Program-made: the position numbers and the translations under genes
Part shown: one piece after another, positions 1-6,956 of the stretch
Layout of the letters: the number at the start of each line of letters is the position of its first letter
Numbering within the stretch: position 1 is the first letter of the stretch
Notes under the pieces: model-generated
Seen by the model: only the letters and a program-made list of their open reading frames with translations
Database searches by the model: none
Told to the model about the DNA's origin: nothing
NCBI GenBank assembly: GCA_003553895.1
Contig: PWFM01000096.1
Span: 1-8,924 of the forward strand
Direction: 5' to 3'
DNA from: Syntrophomonadaceae bacterium
GTDB lineage: Bacteria > Bacillota > Dethiobacteria > DTU022
Length of the DNA: 8,924 nt

Positions 1-530
1 GCGGTTAAGTACGGCTCGCACTCGGCGCCGTTAATAATCACCACATCAATTGGTTTGTCTTCCGGGGGTGAAAGCTTGACATGAGCCGGGAAAGTAGCCC
101 CTCCAAGGCCTACAATACCGGCTTCGCGGACAATTTTACGGATATCTTCCGCGGAGAGATCTTCCAGCTTTCCAGCCGGCTCGATGTTATCAACCCATTC
201 ATCGCGTCCGTCCGACTCTATGGTAACCGCATTTATTTTCAGGCCCAGGGGATGATTGTAGGGGCCGATCTCGACCACTGTCCCCGAGATCGGGGCATGG
301 ACAGGCGCGGAAACAAAACCCTTGTTATCGCCAATCTTTTGGCCCGCTTTAACCTCACAGCCCTTACCGATCTCTTCCACATCGGCTAAAAGCTCGCAGG
401 GGGCGCCGATATGCTGCTGCATCGGCACAACCACCTTTTGCGGTAAAGGCATTTTTGCAATGGCCAGCGTTGAAGTAGTCTTTTTATTATATGCAGGATG
501 AACGCCTCCCTTGAAAAACGGCTTGGCCAC
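1..530 (-). CDS. rnfC: RnfC, electron transport complex subunit C (partial, N-terminal part)
   Basis: RnfC is the soluble, membrane-associated NAD-side subunit of the Rnf complex, which couples reduced ferredoxin oxidation by NAD+ to ion export. Only the first 176 codons are in the window; the C-terminus, where the family carries its [4Fe-4S] cysteine motifs, lies beyond the left edge. Visible hallmarks are FKGGVHP near residues 6-12, QHIGAP at 39-44, a barrel-like segment with SAPVHAPISG at 74-83, the glycine-rich flavin/nucleotide-site motif GLGGATFP at 141-148, and INGAECEPYLT at 166-176. I chose the GTG at 530 because AAAGGG lies upstream at good spacing and the N-terminus then matches the family. 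A GTG four codons earlier (542) is in frame, but the ribosome site would abut it. The gene follows AT-rich DNA after folC and is probably the first gene of an rnf operon. Identity is seen directly in the motifs; operon content is inferred. Confidence 0.95.
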   Translation of the reverse strand, partial: MAKPFFKGGVHPAYNKKTTSTLAIAKMPLPQKVVVPMQQHIGAPCELLADVEEIGKGCEVKAGQKIGDNKGFVSAPVHAPISGTVVEIGPYNHPLGLKINAVTIESDGRDEWVDNIEPAGKLEDLSAEDIRKIVREAGIVGLGGATFPAHVKLSPPEDKPIDVVIINGAECEPYLT

Positions 531-608
531 TATTATTTTCACCCTTTCCAAATAGTTTGCTGCCCTTAAGACTTTGACGGCAGATAAAAATGTAGGTAAA
601 AAAATATA

Positions 609-614
609 TTTATA
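609..614 (-). promoter_or_regulatory. Possible -10 element (TATAAA) for rnfC
   Basis: On the minus strand TATAAA sits in AT-rich DNA about 80 bases upstream of the rnfC start, which suits a -10 box. No convincing -35 hexamer lies 16-18 bases upstream (the hexamer at 17 bases is CGAAAG), so the call rests on this one element and on the expectation that rnfC needs its own promoter. A tandem GTTAAGTTAA lies just upstream but does not match a full Rex operator. Confidence 0.25.
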
Positions 615-656
615 CAAATTAACTTAACTTACTTTCGTTAAATAATTGCAAAGTCC

Positions 657-716
657 TTCTAAAAAACCGGCTTTTTATGCTTATGATAAAAAATATAATA
701 AGTCACTTTTTTAGAA
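657..716 (-). terminator. AT-rich nested inverted repeat, probable 3' end of valS-folC transcript
   Basis: A perfect 10-base inverted repeat (TTCTAAAAAA at 657-666, TTTTTTAGAA at 707-716) encloses a second dyad at 680-702 (CTTAT/ATAAG arms, one mismatch, then ATA/TAT around a five-base loop). On the minus strand the distal arm supplies a six-T run about 90 bases after the folC stop. Its position between folC and rnfC fits a transcript end, but the stems are nearly all A-T, so strength is uncertain and a regulatory or cruciform role is possible. Confidence 0.4.
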
Positions 717-758
717 ATATTCTCTTGCAAGCCTGGATTGATAAACTGGTTCCTGTCA

Positions 759-2114
759 TCAGCCCACCGGCTGGACCCAGTAAGCCCGGGCATCGCTTAC
801 TGTATAGAAAGAACCGGTTACAAGCACCATATCATCCGGCCCTGCTTCACTCAGTGCCCGCTCCAGGGCGCTTCCCACATCTTCAATAACCTCTCCCTTT
901 TTTTGATCAAAATTGAGCCTGTCAAGAGCAATCCTGAACAGCGCTGACGGATCGGCAGCCCGCGGAATTGAAGCCCGGGTAAAAATAACCTGATCGGCAA
1001 GCGGCAGAATGGCAGACATCATTGCCGGGGCATCTTTGTCGGCCATAATGCCGAAAACAAGGATCAGACGGCGAAAATTAAAATAATCGGGAATTGCCTG
1101 GGCCATCTGCCTGATTGCTGCCGGGTTATGCGCTCCATCCATGACCAGCTTCGGACTTTCCTTTAACAGCTCCAGGCGTCCCGGCCAGGAGGTTTCGGCC
1201 AGTCCCTGCCGCAGCGCTTTTTCATCCACTGCAAAACCTTTTTCTTCCAGCAACTCCAGCGCGGCCAGGGCGGTGGCGGCATTGCATACCTGGTAACGTC
1301 CCCGCAGGGGAATAAACAGATCTTTATAGGAACCTGCAAACCCTTTGTAATCAAAGAACTGGCCCCGGTCGGTAATAGTCCGGGTATTAAATACGGGCAT
1401 GCTTATATTTAAAGCCTCGTCCGCACAGGAGGAGAAAAGACAATAGAGGGGGGCATTAAGCTCGGCGGCTTTTTCTCTAATAACGGTCACAACCCTTTTA
1501 TCTTCGCTGGCCGTTAGTACGGGAACGCCCCGTTTTATGATGCCTGCCTTTTCTCGGGCTACAGCTTCCACGGTATCGCCGAGAACCTCTGTATGCTCCA
1601 GGTCGACATTGGTAATAATGCTTAGTAAAGGCGATACTACATTGGTGGCATCAAGGCGCCCGCCCAGCCCAACCTCAAGAGCTACCAGGTCAACCTTTTG
1701 CCGGGCAAAGTAAACCAGAGCCAGCACAGTAACCACTTCAAACTCGGTCGGCTGCCCATAACGTTCATCCGCTGTCACCTGATCCACGATCGGTCGGATT
1801 AAGTCAACCAGGTCAGCCAGCTCTTCACTTTCTATATCACGCCCGTTAATAGCCATCCGGTTGGTGAAGGAAAGGAGGTAAGGAGAAGTATAAAGGCCGA
1901 TCCTGTAACCTGCCGCTGCCAGCATTGAAGCGAGGACAACAGCGGTAGAACCTTTACCGTTAGTGCCTCCTATATGGACATAGCCAACCTTCCGGTGCGG
2001 ATTGCCGAGCATAGCGAGCATGGCTTCCATCCGTTCCAGGCCAGGCTTGATCCCAAACCGGCTCAAGCTGTGAATCCAGTCCAGGGCTTCCCGGTAACGC
2101 TCTTTCCTGTTCAT
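759..2114 (-). CDS. folC: Bifunctional folylpolyglutamate synthase / dihydrofolate synthase
   Basis: FolC is a cytosolic Mur-ligase-family enzyme that uses ATP to add glutamate to dihydropteroate (dihydrofolate synthase) and to reduced folates (polyglutamylation), which retains folates in the cell. The 451-residue product has the usual family length. Visible motifs: P-loop GGTNGKGST at 49-57; EVGLGGRLDATN at 147-158; NVDLEHTEVLG at 169-179, with the metal-binding-type histidine H174; REKAGI at 187-192, whose lysine (K189) is carbamylated in the family; and DGAHNP at 326-331 in the C-terminal domain. The ATG at 2114 is four bases past the valS stop, and a GGAG within the last valS codons is the likely ribosome site, though about 13 bases away. 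Gene order valS-folC is known from Bacillus and relatives. Whether both activities are present cannot be read from the sequence. Confidence 0.95.
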   Translation of the reverse strand: MNRKERYREALDWIHSLSRFGIKPGLERMEAMLAMLGNPHRKVGYVHIGGTNGKGSTAVVLASMLAAAGYRIGLYTSPYLLSFTNRMAINGRDIESEELADLVDLIRPIVDQVTADERYGQPTEFEVVTVLALVYFARQKVDLVALEVGLGGRLDATNVVSPLLSIITNVDLEHTEVLGDTVEAVAREKAGIIKRGVPVLTASEDKRVVTVIREKAAELNAPLYCLFSSCADEALNISMPVFNTRTITDRGQFFDYKGFAGSYKDLFIPLRGRYQVCNAATALAALELLEEKGFAVDEKALRQGLAETSWPGRLELLKESPKLVMDGAHNPAAIRQMAQAIPDYFNFRRLILVFGIMADKDAPAMMSAILPLADQVIFTRASIPRAADPSALFRIALDRLNFDQKKGEVIEDVGSALERALSEAGPDDMVLVTGSFYTVSDARAYWVQPVG

Positions 2115-2118
2115 AATG

Positions 2119-4800
2119 TCAGCTTAACTCCTGCAGTCTCTGTTTTAGTTTTTTCAACTTTGCTTCCTGTTCTTCGCGGCGTGACTTTTCCCTGGCTACA
2201 ACTTCAGCCGGAGCTTTTTTGAGAAAACCTTCGCTGTTCAGTTTGCCTTCAGTCCGCTTAATCTCGGCTTCCACCTGGGAAAGCTCTTTCTGTAAGCGCG
2301 ATCTTTCCGCTTCGAAGTCAATAACGCCTTCCAGGGGCAAATAAACCTCGATATCTTCGCCAATAATGGCTGTCAGGGCCTGTTCCGGCTTTTCAGCTGC
2401 GGGATCTATAGTTATGGTTTCTACGGAGGCAAGCCTTTTTAGCTGGTGAGCTTCTTCTTCCAGGCAGGCTGCAGGGTTTCCCCCAACCCTGACTATAACC
2501 GGGACCTTCTGGTCGGGGGCTAGTTTAACCTGGCTGCGCAGGTTCCTGATCGCCCTGACCACTTCCTGGAATAGCTCCATTTCTTCAGCTTCCCGGGGAA
2601 AAACAAGCTTTTTGGCCGGTTCCGGCCAGGTCGCGATAACCAGGGCCTTTTCTCTGCGGTTTGGCAGCTGCTGCCATATTTCCTCGGATATAAAAGGCAT
2701 GAAAGGATGAAGGATGCGCATCACCCCGTCTAACAGGTAAACCAGGATACTCCTGGTCCGGGAGCGATCCTCCTCTACATCTGCCCCCACCCCTTCCCGG
2801 TAAAGGTGAAACTTGCTGATCTCCAAGTACCAATCACAGAAATCATTCCATAAATACTCATAAACCAGGCGGGCCGCTTCGCCCAGCTCATATTCTTCAA
2901 ATAGCTCATTCGCTTTTTTTACGGTTTCATTGAAGCGGTGAAGGATCCAGCGGTCGGCCCGGTTCAAGTTTTGCGGAAGCTGATCCGGATCAAACTGAGC
3001 AGGCTGCCCTGCGCCTTCTTTTTGTTCTCCCAGGTTCATAATAACAAAACGGGAGGCATTCCAGATTTTATTGGCAAAATTTCGACCTGCTTCCACACTT
3101 TCCTGCCTGAAGCGCTGGTCATTGCCCGGGGCCTGCCCGGTAATCAGGGTGAAGCGGAGCGTATCGGCCCCATAATTATCAATCACTTCAAGAGGATCAA
3201 CCCCATTACCCAGCGATTTGCTCATCTTGCGACCCAGGGCATCGCGGACCAGCCCGGTGAGGTATACAGTGCGAAAAGGAACCTCTTTCATGAAGGCAAG
3301 TCCCATAAACATCATCCGGGCCACCCAGAAAAAAATAATATCATACCCGGTAACAAGAACGCTGGTAGGGTAAAAATGCTCCAGGTCGGGCGTTTTATCC
3401 GGCCAGCCCAGGGTAGAAAACGGCCACAGGGCTGAACTGAACCAGGTATCAAGGACATCGGGATCCTGTGCCAGTTCGCTGCTGTTACAGCTGGGACAGT
3501 GTTCCGGTTCCTCGTAATCTACTATAAGTTCCCCGCATTTACAGTACCAGGCCGGGATACGGTGTCCCCACCAGATTTGACGCGAAATACACCAATCCCG
3601 GATATTTTCCAGCCAATCGTTGTAAACTCGGGCAAAACGGGGCGGGACAAAGTCGGTGCGTCCTTCTTCTACCGCCGCCAGGGCCGGCCTGGCCAGGGGT
3701 TGCATCTTAACAAACCACTGGCGGGATATAAGCGGCTCAACTACCGTATCGCACCGCTGGCAGTGACCGATAGAATGCTCGTAGTCTTCAATCTTCTCAA
3801 TCAGCCCCAGGGCTTTTAAATCTTCAACCACCTGGCGGCGGCATTCAAAACGGTCCAGACCTTCGTAAGGTCCAGCCGCAGAAGTCATCCTGGCATCTTC
3901 TCCGATTACTTTTATAACTTCCAGGTCGTGGCGCCGGCCTATGGCAAAGTCATTAGGATCATGGCCGGGGGTAACTTTGACGGCGCCGCTGCCAAACTCC
4001 GGATCGACATAATCATCGGCTACAATAGGAATTTCCCGGTTAAGCAGGGGCAGGATTACTGTCTTGCCCACCAGATCCCTGTAGCGTTCGTCATCGGGAT
4101 GGACGGCAACCGCTGTATCTCCAAGCATCGATTCTGGGCGGGTTGTGGCCACAGTGATTTCTTGCCCGTTTTCCGCCAGGGGGTACCTGATGTGGGTAAT
4201 AGTAGAAGCTTCATTTTCATGTTCCACTTCTATATCGGAAAGGGCTGTGGAACAGCGAGAACACCAGTTGATCATATAATCACCGCGGTAAATTAAGCCC
4301 TGACGGTACAGATCAACAAAAACTTTGCGCACAGCCCGGGAACAGCCTTCATCCATTGTAAACCGCTCCCTGGACCAATCACAGGAACAGCCGAGGCGCT
4401 GGAGCTGCTTTGTAATCCTTTCATGGTAGGTGTCTTTCCAGGCCCAAACCCGTTCCAAAAATTTTTCGCGTCCCAGTTCCCGGCTGTCGACACCCTCCTC
4501 GGCCAGGTGCTTTTCGACAACATTCTGGGTGGCAATACCGGCATGGTCGCAACCCGGCAGCCACAGGGTATCATAACCCTGCATCCTGCGCCGGCGGATC
4601 AGCACGTCCTGGACAGTATTGTTCAAAGCGTGGCCCATATGCAGGGAACCGGTAACATTTGGGGGAGGTATAACTATTGTAAAAGGAGTTTGGTCGGGCT
4701 CGCCGGAAGCGCGGAAGAATTCGCCTTCAAGCCAGAATTTATATCTCTCTATTTCCACTGCATCCGGATCGTAAACAGGTGGCAGCATATTTTCGGTCAT
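2119..4800 (-). CDS. valS: Valyl-tRNA synthetase
   Basis: ValS is the class Ia aminoacyl-tRNA synthetase that charges tRNA-Val and hydrolyses mischarged Thr-tRNA. The 893-residue product is of normal length. In order it shows: HMGH, the HIGH signature, at 54-57; a CSRC pair at 180-183; the CP1 editing domain with TTRPESMLGD at 219-228 and GSGAVKVTPGHDP at about 270-282; a CQRC pair at 347-350; a zinc-knuckle-like insert with CKC at 420-422 and CPSC at 435-438; DTWFSSALWPFSTLGW at about 451-466; KMSKS at 525-529; an anticodon-binding helical domain; and a C-terminal coiled-coil arm from about 828 onward rich in E, K, R and L. Start choice: GGGG at 4808-4811 is 7 bases from the ATG at 4800 and 4 from the ATG at 4803. 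An in-frame TTG at 4863 would add 21 unrelated residues and has no ribosome site. A good promoter lies upstream and folC follows at once. Confidence 0.97.
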   Translation of the reverse strand: MTENMLPPVYDPDAVEIERYKFWLEGEFFRASGEPDQTPFTIVIPPPNVTGSLHMGHALNNTVQDVLIRRRRMQGYDTLWLPGCDHAGIATQNVVEKHLAEEGVDSRELGREKFLERVWAWKDTYHERITKQLQRLGCSCDWSRERFTMDEGCSRAVRKVFVDLYRQGLIYRGDYMINWCSRCSTALSDIEVEHENEASTITHIRYPLAENGQEITVATTRPESMLGDTAVAVHPDDERYRDLVGKTVILPLLNREIPIVADDYVDPEFGSGAVKVTPGHDPNDFAIGRRHDLEVIKVIGEDARMTSAAGPYEGLDRFECRRQVVEDLKALGLIEKIEDYEHSIGHCQRCDTVVEPLISRQWFVKMQPLARPALAAVEEGRTDFVPPRFARVYNDWLENIRDWCISRQIWWGHRIPAWYCKCGELIVDYEEPEHCPSCNSSELAQDPDVLDTWFSSALWPFSTLGWPDKTPDLEHFYPTSVLVTGYDIIFFWVARMMFMGLAFMKEVPFRTVYLTGLVRDALGRKMSKSLGNGVDPLEVIDNYGADTLRFTLITGQAPGNDQRFRQESVEAGRNFANKIWNASRFVIMNLGEQKEGAGQPAQFDPDQLPQNLNRADRWILHRFNETVKKANELFEEYELGEAARLVYEYLWNDFCDWYLEISKFHLYREGVGADVEEDRSRTRSILVYLLDGVMRILHPFMPFISEEIWQQLPNRREKALVIATWPEPAKKLVFPREAEEMELFQEVVRAIRNLRSQVKLAPDQKVPVIVRVGGNPAACLEEEAHQLKRLASVETITIDPAAEKPEQALTAIIGEDIEVYLPLEGVIDFEAERSRLQKELSQVEAEIKRTEGKLNSEGFLKKAPAEVVAREKSRREEQEAKLKKLKQRLQELS

Positions 4801-4803
4801 CAT

Positions 4804-4811
4804 ATCACCCC
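4804..4811 (-). promoter_or_regulatory. valS ribosome binding site (decides start)
   Basis: GGGGTGAT on the minus strand precedes two adjacent ATG codons. Spacing from the G-run is 4 bases to the first ATG (4803) and 7 to the second (4800). The second is the better fit and gives a protein starting MTENMLPP; the difference is one methionine. Confidence 0.7.
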
Positions 4812-4900
4812 ATATTATGTGGCAGTCAGAAGCGGTGTCCATTAAGCCGGCAGACCTGGTCAAAACAAGAACGGCAGGGTTATTTATTCCAGTCTTATAA

Positions 4901-4929
4901 ATATTATTATTTTACGCCCTGAAAGTCAA
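4901..4929 (-). promoter_or_regulatory. Sigma-A-type promoter for valS-folC
   Basis: On the minus strand TTGACT (4929-4924, 5 of 6 to the -35 consensus) is followed after exactly 17 bases by TAATAT (4906-4901, 4 of 6 to the -10 consensus). This is the best housekeeping promoter match in the window. It predicts a transcript start near 4893-4895 and a leader of roughly 95 bases before valS. The leader carries no recognisable T-box sequence or specifier stem. Confidence 0.65.
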
Positions 4930-4955
4930 TCCTGATCGAGGCCTTAAACCCTGGT

Positions 4956-5291
4956 TCAGGCATATTTTGCTAGGTTGGAAGCTTGCAAAGCCTGCTCGGA
5001 AAGGTAATAACGGCCATCTTCCGTAACCCGGATAATTTCTACTTGAAGCAGAGAATCAAAAACATAAGGCTTGTAATCGCGCGTTTTAAAGATCCCGTCG
5101 ATCATCCTGGTCTCAGAAGTGGTCTTCAAACCCAGTTCGCTTCCGCTTTTGGCATTTTCCGCGTCCAAAGCGCCCTTTTCCCGGAAAGTTTTGATCACTG
5201 CTTTAATGGCGCGATCCATCATTAAGCGAAGCAGCAGCAAACCCAGGCCGATCAAAGCGGCAAATAACAGAAATATAAGTAAATAAGCCAC
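4956..5291 (-). CDS. Small single-pass membrane protein, function unknown
   Basis: I do not recognise this 111-residue protein. Residues about 2-24 form one hydrophobic segment (AYLLIFLLFAALIGLGLLLL and following) ending in basic and polar residues, so a membrane anchor or uncleaved signal is likely. The rest is a soluble, mixed-charge domain with a helical stretch at about 26-55 (RAIKAVIKTFREKGALDAEN onward) and a C-terminal part reading RVTEDGRYYLSEQAL at 88-102. That pattern, helix then a beta-hairpin with DGRYYL, resembles the wing of a winged-helix domain, but this is a shape resemblance only. The start is the GTG at 5291, with AAGAAGGTG at 5302-5310 ten bases upstream. The gene stands alone: a terminator separates it from korC, and valS has its own promoter 155 bases later. 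Confidence 0.75.
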   Translation of the reverse strand: MAYLLIFLLFAALIGLGLLLLRLMMDRAIKAVIKTFREKGALDAENAKSGSELGLKTTSETRMIDGIFKTRDYKPYVFDSLLQVEIIRVTEDGRYYLSEQALQASNLAKYA

Positions 5292-5327
5292 AGCTTGGAA
5301 GCACCTTCTTTCTCATAATTGCTTCTC

Positions 5328-5336
5328 ATTATTACA
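5328..5336 (-). promoter_or_regulatory. Possible extended -10 promoter for the small membrane protein gene
   Basis: TGT followed directly by AATAAT on the minus strand (5336-5328) looks like an extended -10 element (TGn plus a 5 of 6 match) about 37 bases before the GTG start. It lies between the upstream terminator and the gene, where a promoter is expected. No clear -35 hexamer is visible, so confidence is low. Confidence 0.3.
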
Positions 5337-5374
5337 GTACTGCTTTTTCATAAGTCCTTTTGCCAGAATCCGTG

Positions 5375-5410
5375 AAAAAGCTCATCTTAGCTTGAAAAGC
5401 TAGGATGAGC
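5375..5410 (-). terminator. Intrinsic terminator after the kor operon
   Basis: The arms 5380-5393 and 5397-5410 form a 14-base stem with a three-base loop; on the minus strand there is one A-C mismatch. It is followed in the minus direction by five T residues (5379-5375). Flanking GTGAAA (5372-5377) and TTTCAC (5415-5420) could extend the structure. It lies about 107 bases after the korC stop and before the next gene, which fits transcription termination of korDABC. Confidence 0.8.
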
Positions 5411-5481
5411 ATTATTTCACCAAAAGTAAGCCCCTCGACAAAGACTAATTTTCTACCCGGTTAACGCATACTGCAGCATAA

Positions 5482-5511
5482 AAGCCTCAGCAGCCCATCA
5501 ACAGCAGGCTT
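5482..5511 (-). terminator. Weak hairpin immediately after korC
   Basis: AAGCCT and AGGCTT form a perfect 6-base stem around an 18-base loop, beginning 5 bases past the korC stop. On the minus strand the stem ends in four T residues. The long loop makes it a weaker candidate than the hairpin at 5380-5410; it may be a first termination point or an mRNA 3'-end stabiliser. Confidence 0.35.
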
Positions 5512-5516
5512 ACCAT

Positions 5517-6101
5517 TTATTGAGGAGTTTGAGCTGATTGCCCGATATGCTGCCCCGGACCGCTTTCATAAAGGCGGTACCCCAGGTCAAAAGCCTTCTG
5601 GTTCAGCTCACCGCTGCCCTTGGGAGCCAATTCGAAAATGCTATCCCGGAATATCTTCCGCTCCACCAGACCGGTGGCGGCATTAAGAACACCCAGAGCC
5701 AGCATGTTGGCTACAACCTCTTTGCCTACTTCTTCCCTGGCCGTCCTGGTTATCGGATAGCCCCGGATCTTGTACTCCTCCCGGAAGGGGCCGCTGACTA
5801 GAGTCGAGTCGACAATAACCACACATTCCCCTACTCTTTTGATCTTCGGCAGGTATTTGTTAAAAGAAGCCTGGTTCATGCTAAGCAGCACTGTAGGGTT
5901 TACCACCTTGGGGTATTCAATTGTGTCAATATCGATAATAACGCCGGCCATACTGGCTCCACCACGAGCTTCCGGTCCGTAAGATTGAGTCTGGACAACG
6001 TTTTTGTTGTCGTTGACAGCAGCCTGGGCCAGGATGATTGAAGCCAGGATCAAACCCTGCCCTCCGGCGCCGGTTAATAAAATTTCCTGCCTGTTTCCCA
6101 C
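5517..6101 (-). CDS. korC: 2-oxoglutarate (2-oxoacid):ferredoxin oxidoreductase, gamma subunit
   Basis: The gamma subunit (POR/KOR gamma domain) is part of the cytosolic complex that oxidatively decarboxylates a 2-oxoacid with CoA and ferredoxin. The 194-residue length is typical. Motifs seen are GAGGQGL at 11-17, typical of the start of the domain, and QSYGPEARGG at 39-48, the conserved loop of this subunit. The last dozen residues (GQHIGQSAQTPQ) look like a non-conserved tail. The start is GTG at 6101, with GGAGGG at 6109-6114 seven bases upstream, and the gap from the korB stop is 18 bases, so the gene belongs to the same operon. The family assignment is secure; 2-oxoglutarate rather than branched-chain 2-oxoacids as substrate is inferred from the neighbouring glutamate dehydrogenase and the korDABC order. 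Confidence 0.93.
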   Translation of the reverse strand: MGNRQEILLTGAGGQGLILASIILAQAAVNDNKNVVQTQSYGPEARGGASMAGVIIDIDTIEYPKVVNPTVLLSMNQASFNKYLPKIKRVGECVVIVDSTLVSGPFREEYKIRGYPITRTAREEVGKEVVANMLALGVLNAATGLVERKIFRDSIFELAPKGSGELNQKAFDLGYRLYESGPGQHIGQSAQTPQ

Positions 6102-6119
6102 AAGAATTCCCTCCGCTTT

Positions 6120-6956
6120 TTAACCGCCAGATTTTACCGGTATTTCTTTACCGATTGAACGGTAATACTCGGCGGCGTATTCAGGAACTTCGTCTTGATA
6201 AATAACCCCGGTGATAGTTTTGCCTTCCAGTTCAGTTTCCTCTTTGCTGGTAGCCCGTTCGATGGAAATGCTGCTTTCTTTCAGTTCTTTCAGCATATCT
6301 ACCGGCCCGCCAAGCTTGTTTCTCCTGCCGTAAGCTATGGGGCAGGGCGAGAGGGCTTCTACCAGCGAAAAACCTTTGTGATTGGCGGCCCTGGTTATAA
6401 GCTGTTCCAGCTGGCGGGGCTGGGCGGCATTACCCCTGGCCCCGAAAGTTGCTCCCGCTCCCCTGGCCAGATCCAGCAGATTAAACTCCCTTTCCAGCGT
6501 TCCGCGGGGAGCGGTAGTAGCCTTTTTGCCGGTTGGTGTCAGGGGCGAATGCTGGCCGCCGGTCATACCGTAAATATGGTTATTGACCACAATGGCATTT
6601 AAGTCAATATTTCTCCTGGCCGAATGGATAAAGTGGTTGCCGCCAATAGCGCTGCAATCACCGTCGCCCATAATAACAAAAAGCTTCAATTCAGGCCTGG
6701 CCATTTTCAATCCAGTGGCAAAAGCGAGAGCCCGGCCGTGGGTGGTATGGAGGGTATTAAAGTTCAAGTAACCAGCTGCCCGGGAAGAACAGCCGATCCC
6801 GGAAACGATCACCACATCACGCTGGTCATAATCGGCCCTTTCTATGGCCCTGACCAGGGCGGCGGTAACAATACCGTTTCCACACCCGGGACACCAGATA
6901 TGGGGCAACTTCTTTGTCCTTAAAAACTCCTGTGTTAACTGTTCTATGACAGCCAC
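6120..6956 (-). CDS. korB: 2-oxoglutarate (2-oxoacid):ferredoxin oxidoreductase, beta subunit
   Basis: The beta subunit binds thiamine diphosphate and carries the catalytic centre with KorA. The 278-residue product shows WCPGCGNG at 21-28, GIGCSSRAAGY at 54-63, the thiamine-diphosphate/Mg motif GDGDCSAIGGNHF at 97-109, and NNHIYGMTGGQHSPLTPTG at 125-143, all diagnostic of KorB-type proteins. Two cysteines of WCPGCG probably join C56 and C205 in holding the [4Fe-4S] cluster known in the family. The GTG at 6956 is the only ordinary start near the expected N-terminus, but the GGAGG ribosome site (6956-6960) runs into it. An AUA at 6947, overlapping the korA stop as ATAG, has ideal spacing and would shorten the protein by three residues. 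Overlap with korA is 13 bases with the GTG start. Substrate is inferred from context. Confidence 0.95.
   Translation of the reverse strand: MAVIEQLTQEFLRTKKLPHIWCPGCGNGIVTAALVRAIERADYDQRDVVIVSGIGCSSRAAGYLNFNTLHTTHGRALAFATGLKMARPELKLFVIMGDGDCSAIGGNHFIHSARRNIDLNAIVVNNHIYGMTGGQHSPLTPTGKKATTAPRGTLEREFNLLDLARGAGATFGARGNAAQPRQLEQLITRAANHKGFSLVEALSPCPIAYGRRNKLGGPVDMLKELKESSISIERATSKEETELEGKTITGVIYQDEVPEYAAEYYRSIGKEIPVKSGG

Noticed and set aside
595..650. Rex (redox repressor) operator upstream of rnfC
   Set aside because: There is a tandem GTTAAGTTAA and a separate TTAACG, but no TTGTTAA-spacer-TTAACAA-like palindrome, so a Rex site is not supported.
2938..3435. 165-codon plus-strand open frame opposite valS
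   Set aside because: It lies wholly inside valS on the opposite strand and shows no family motif or start signal; other plus-strand frames inside valS and folC are the same kind of shadow.
4801..4863. Longer valS start at TTG 4863
   Set aside because: It adds 21 residues unlike any ValS N-terminus, has no ribosome site, and lies within the predicted leader; the ATG pair at 4800/4803 has GGGGTGAT in front.
4930..4956. Terminator hairpin after the small membrane protein gene
   Set aside because: CCTGA/TCAGG could pair around a loop of about 20 bases, but the stem is only five bases and no T-run follows.
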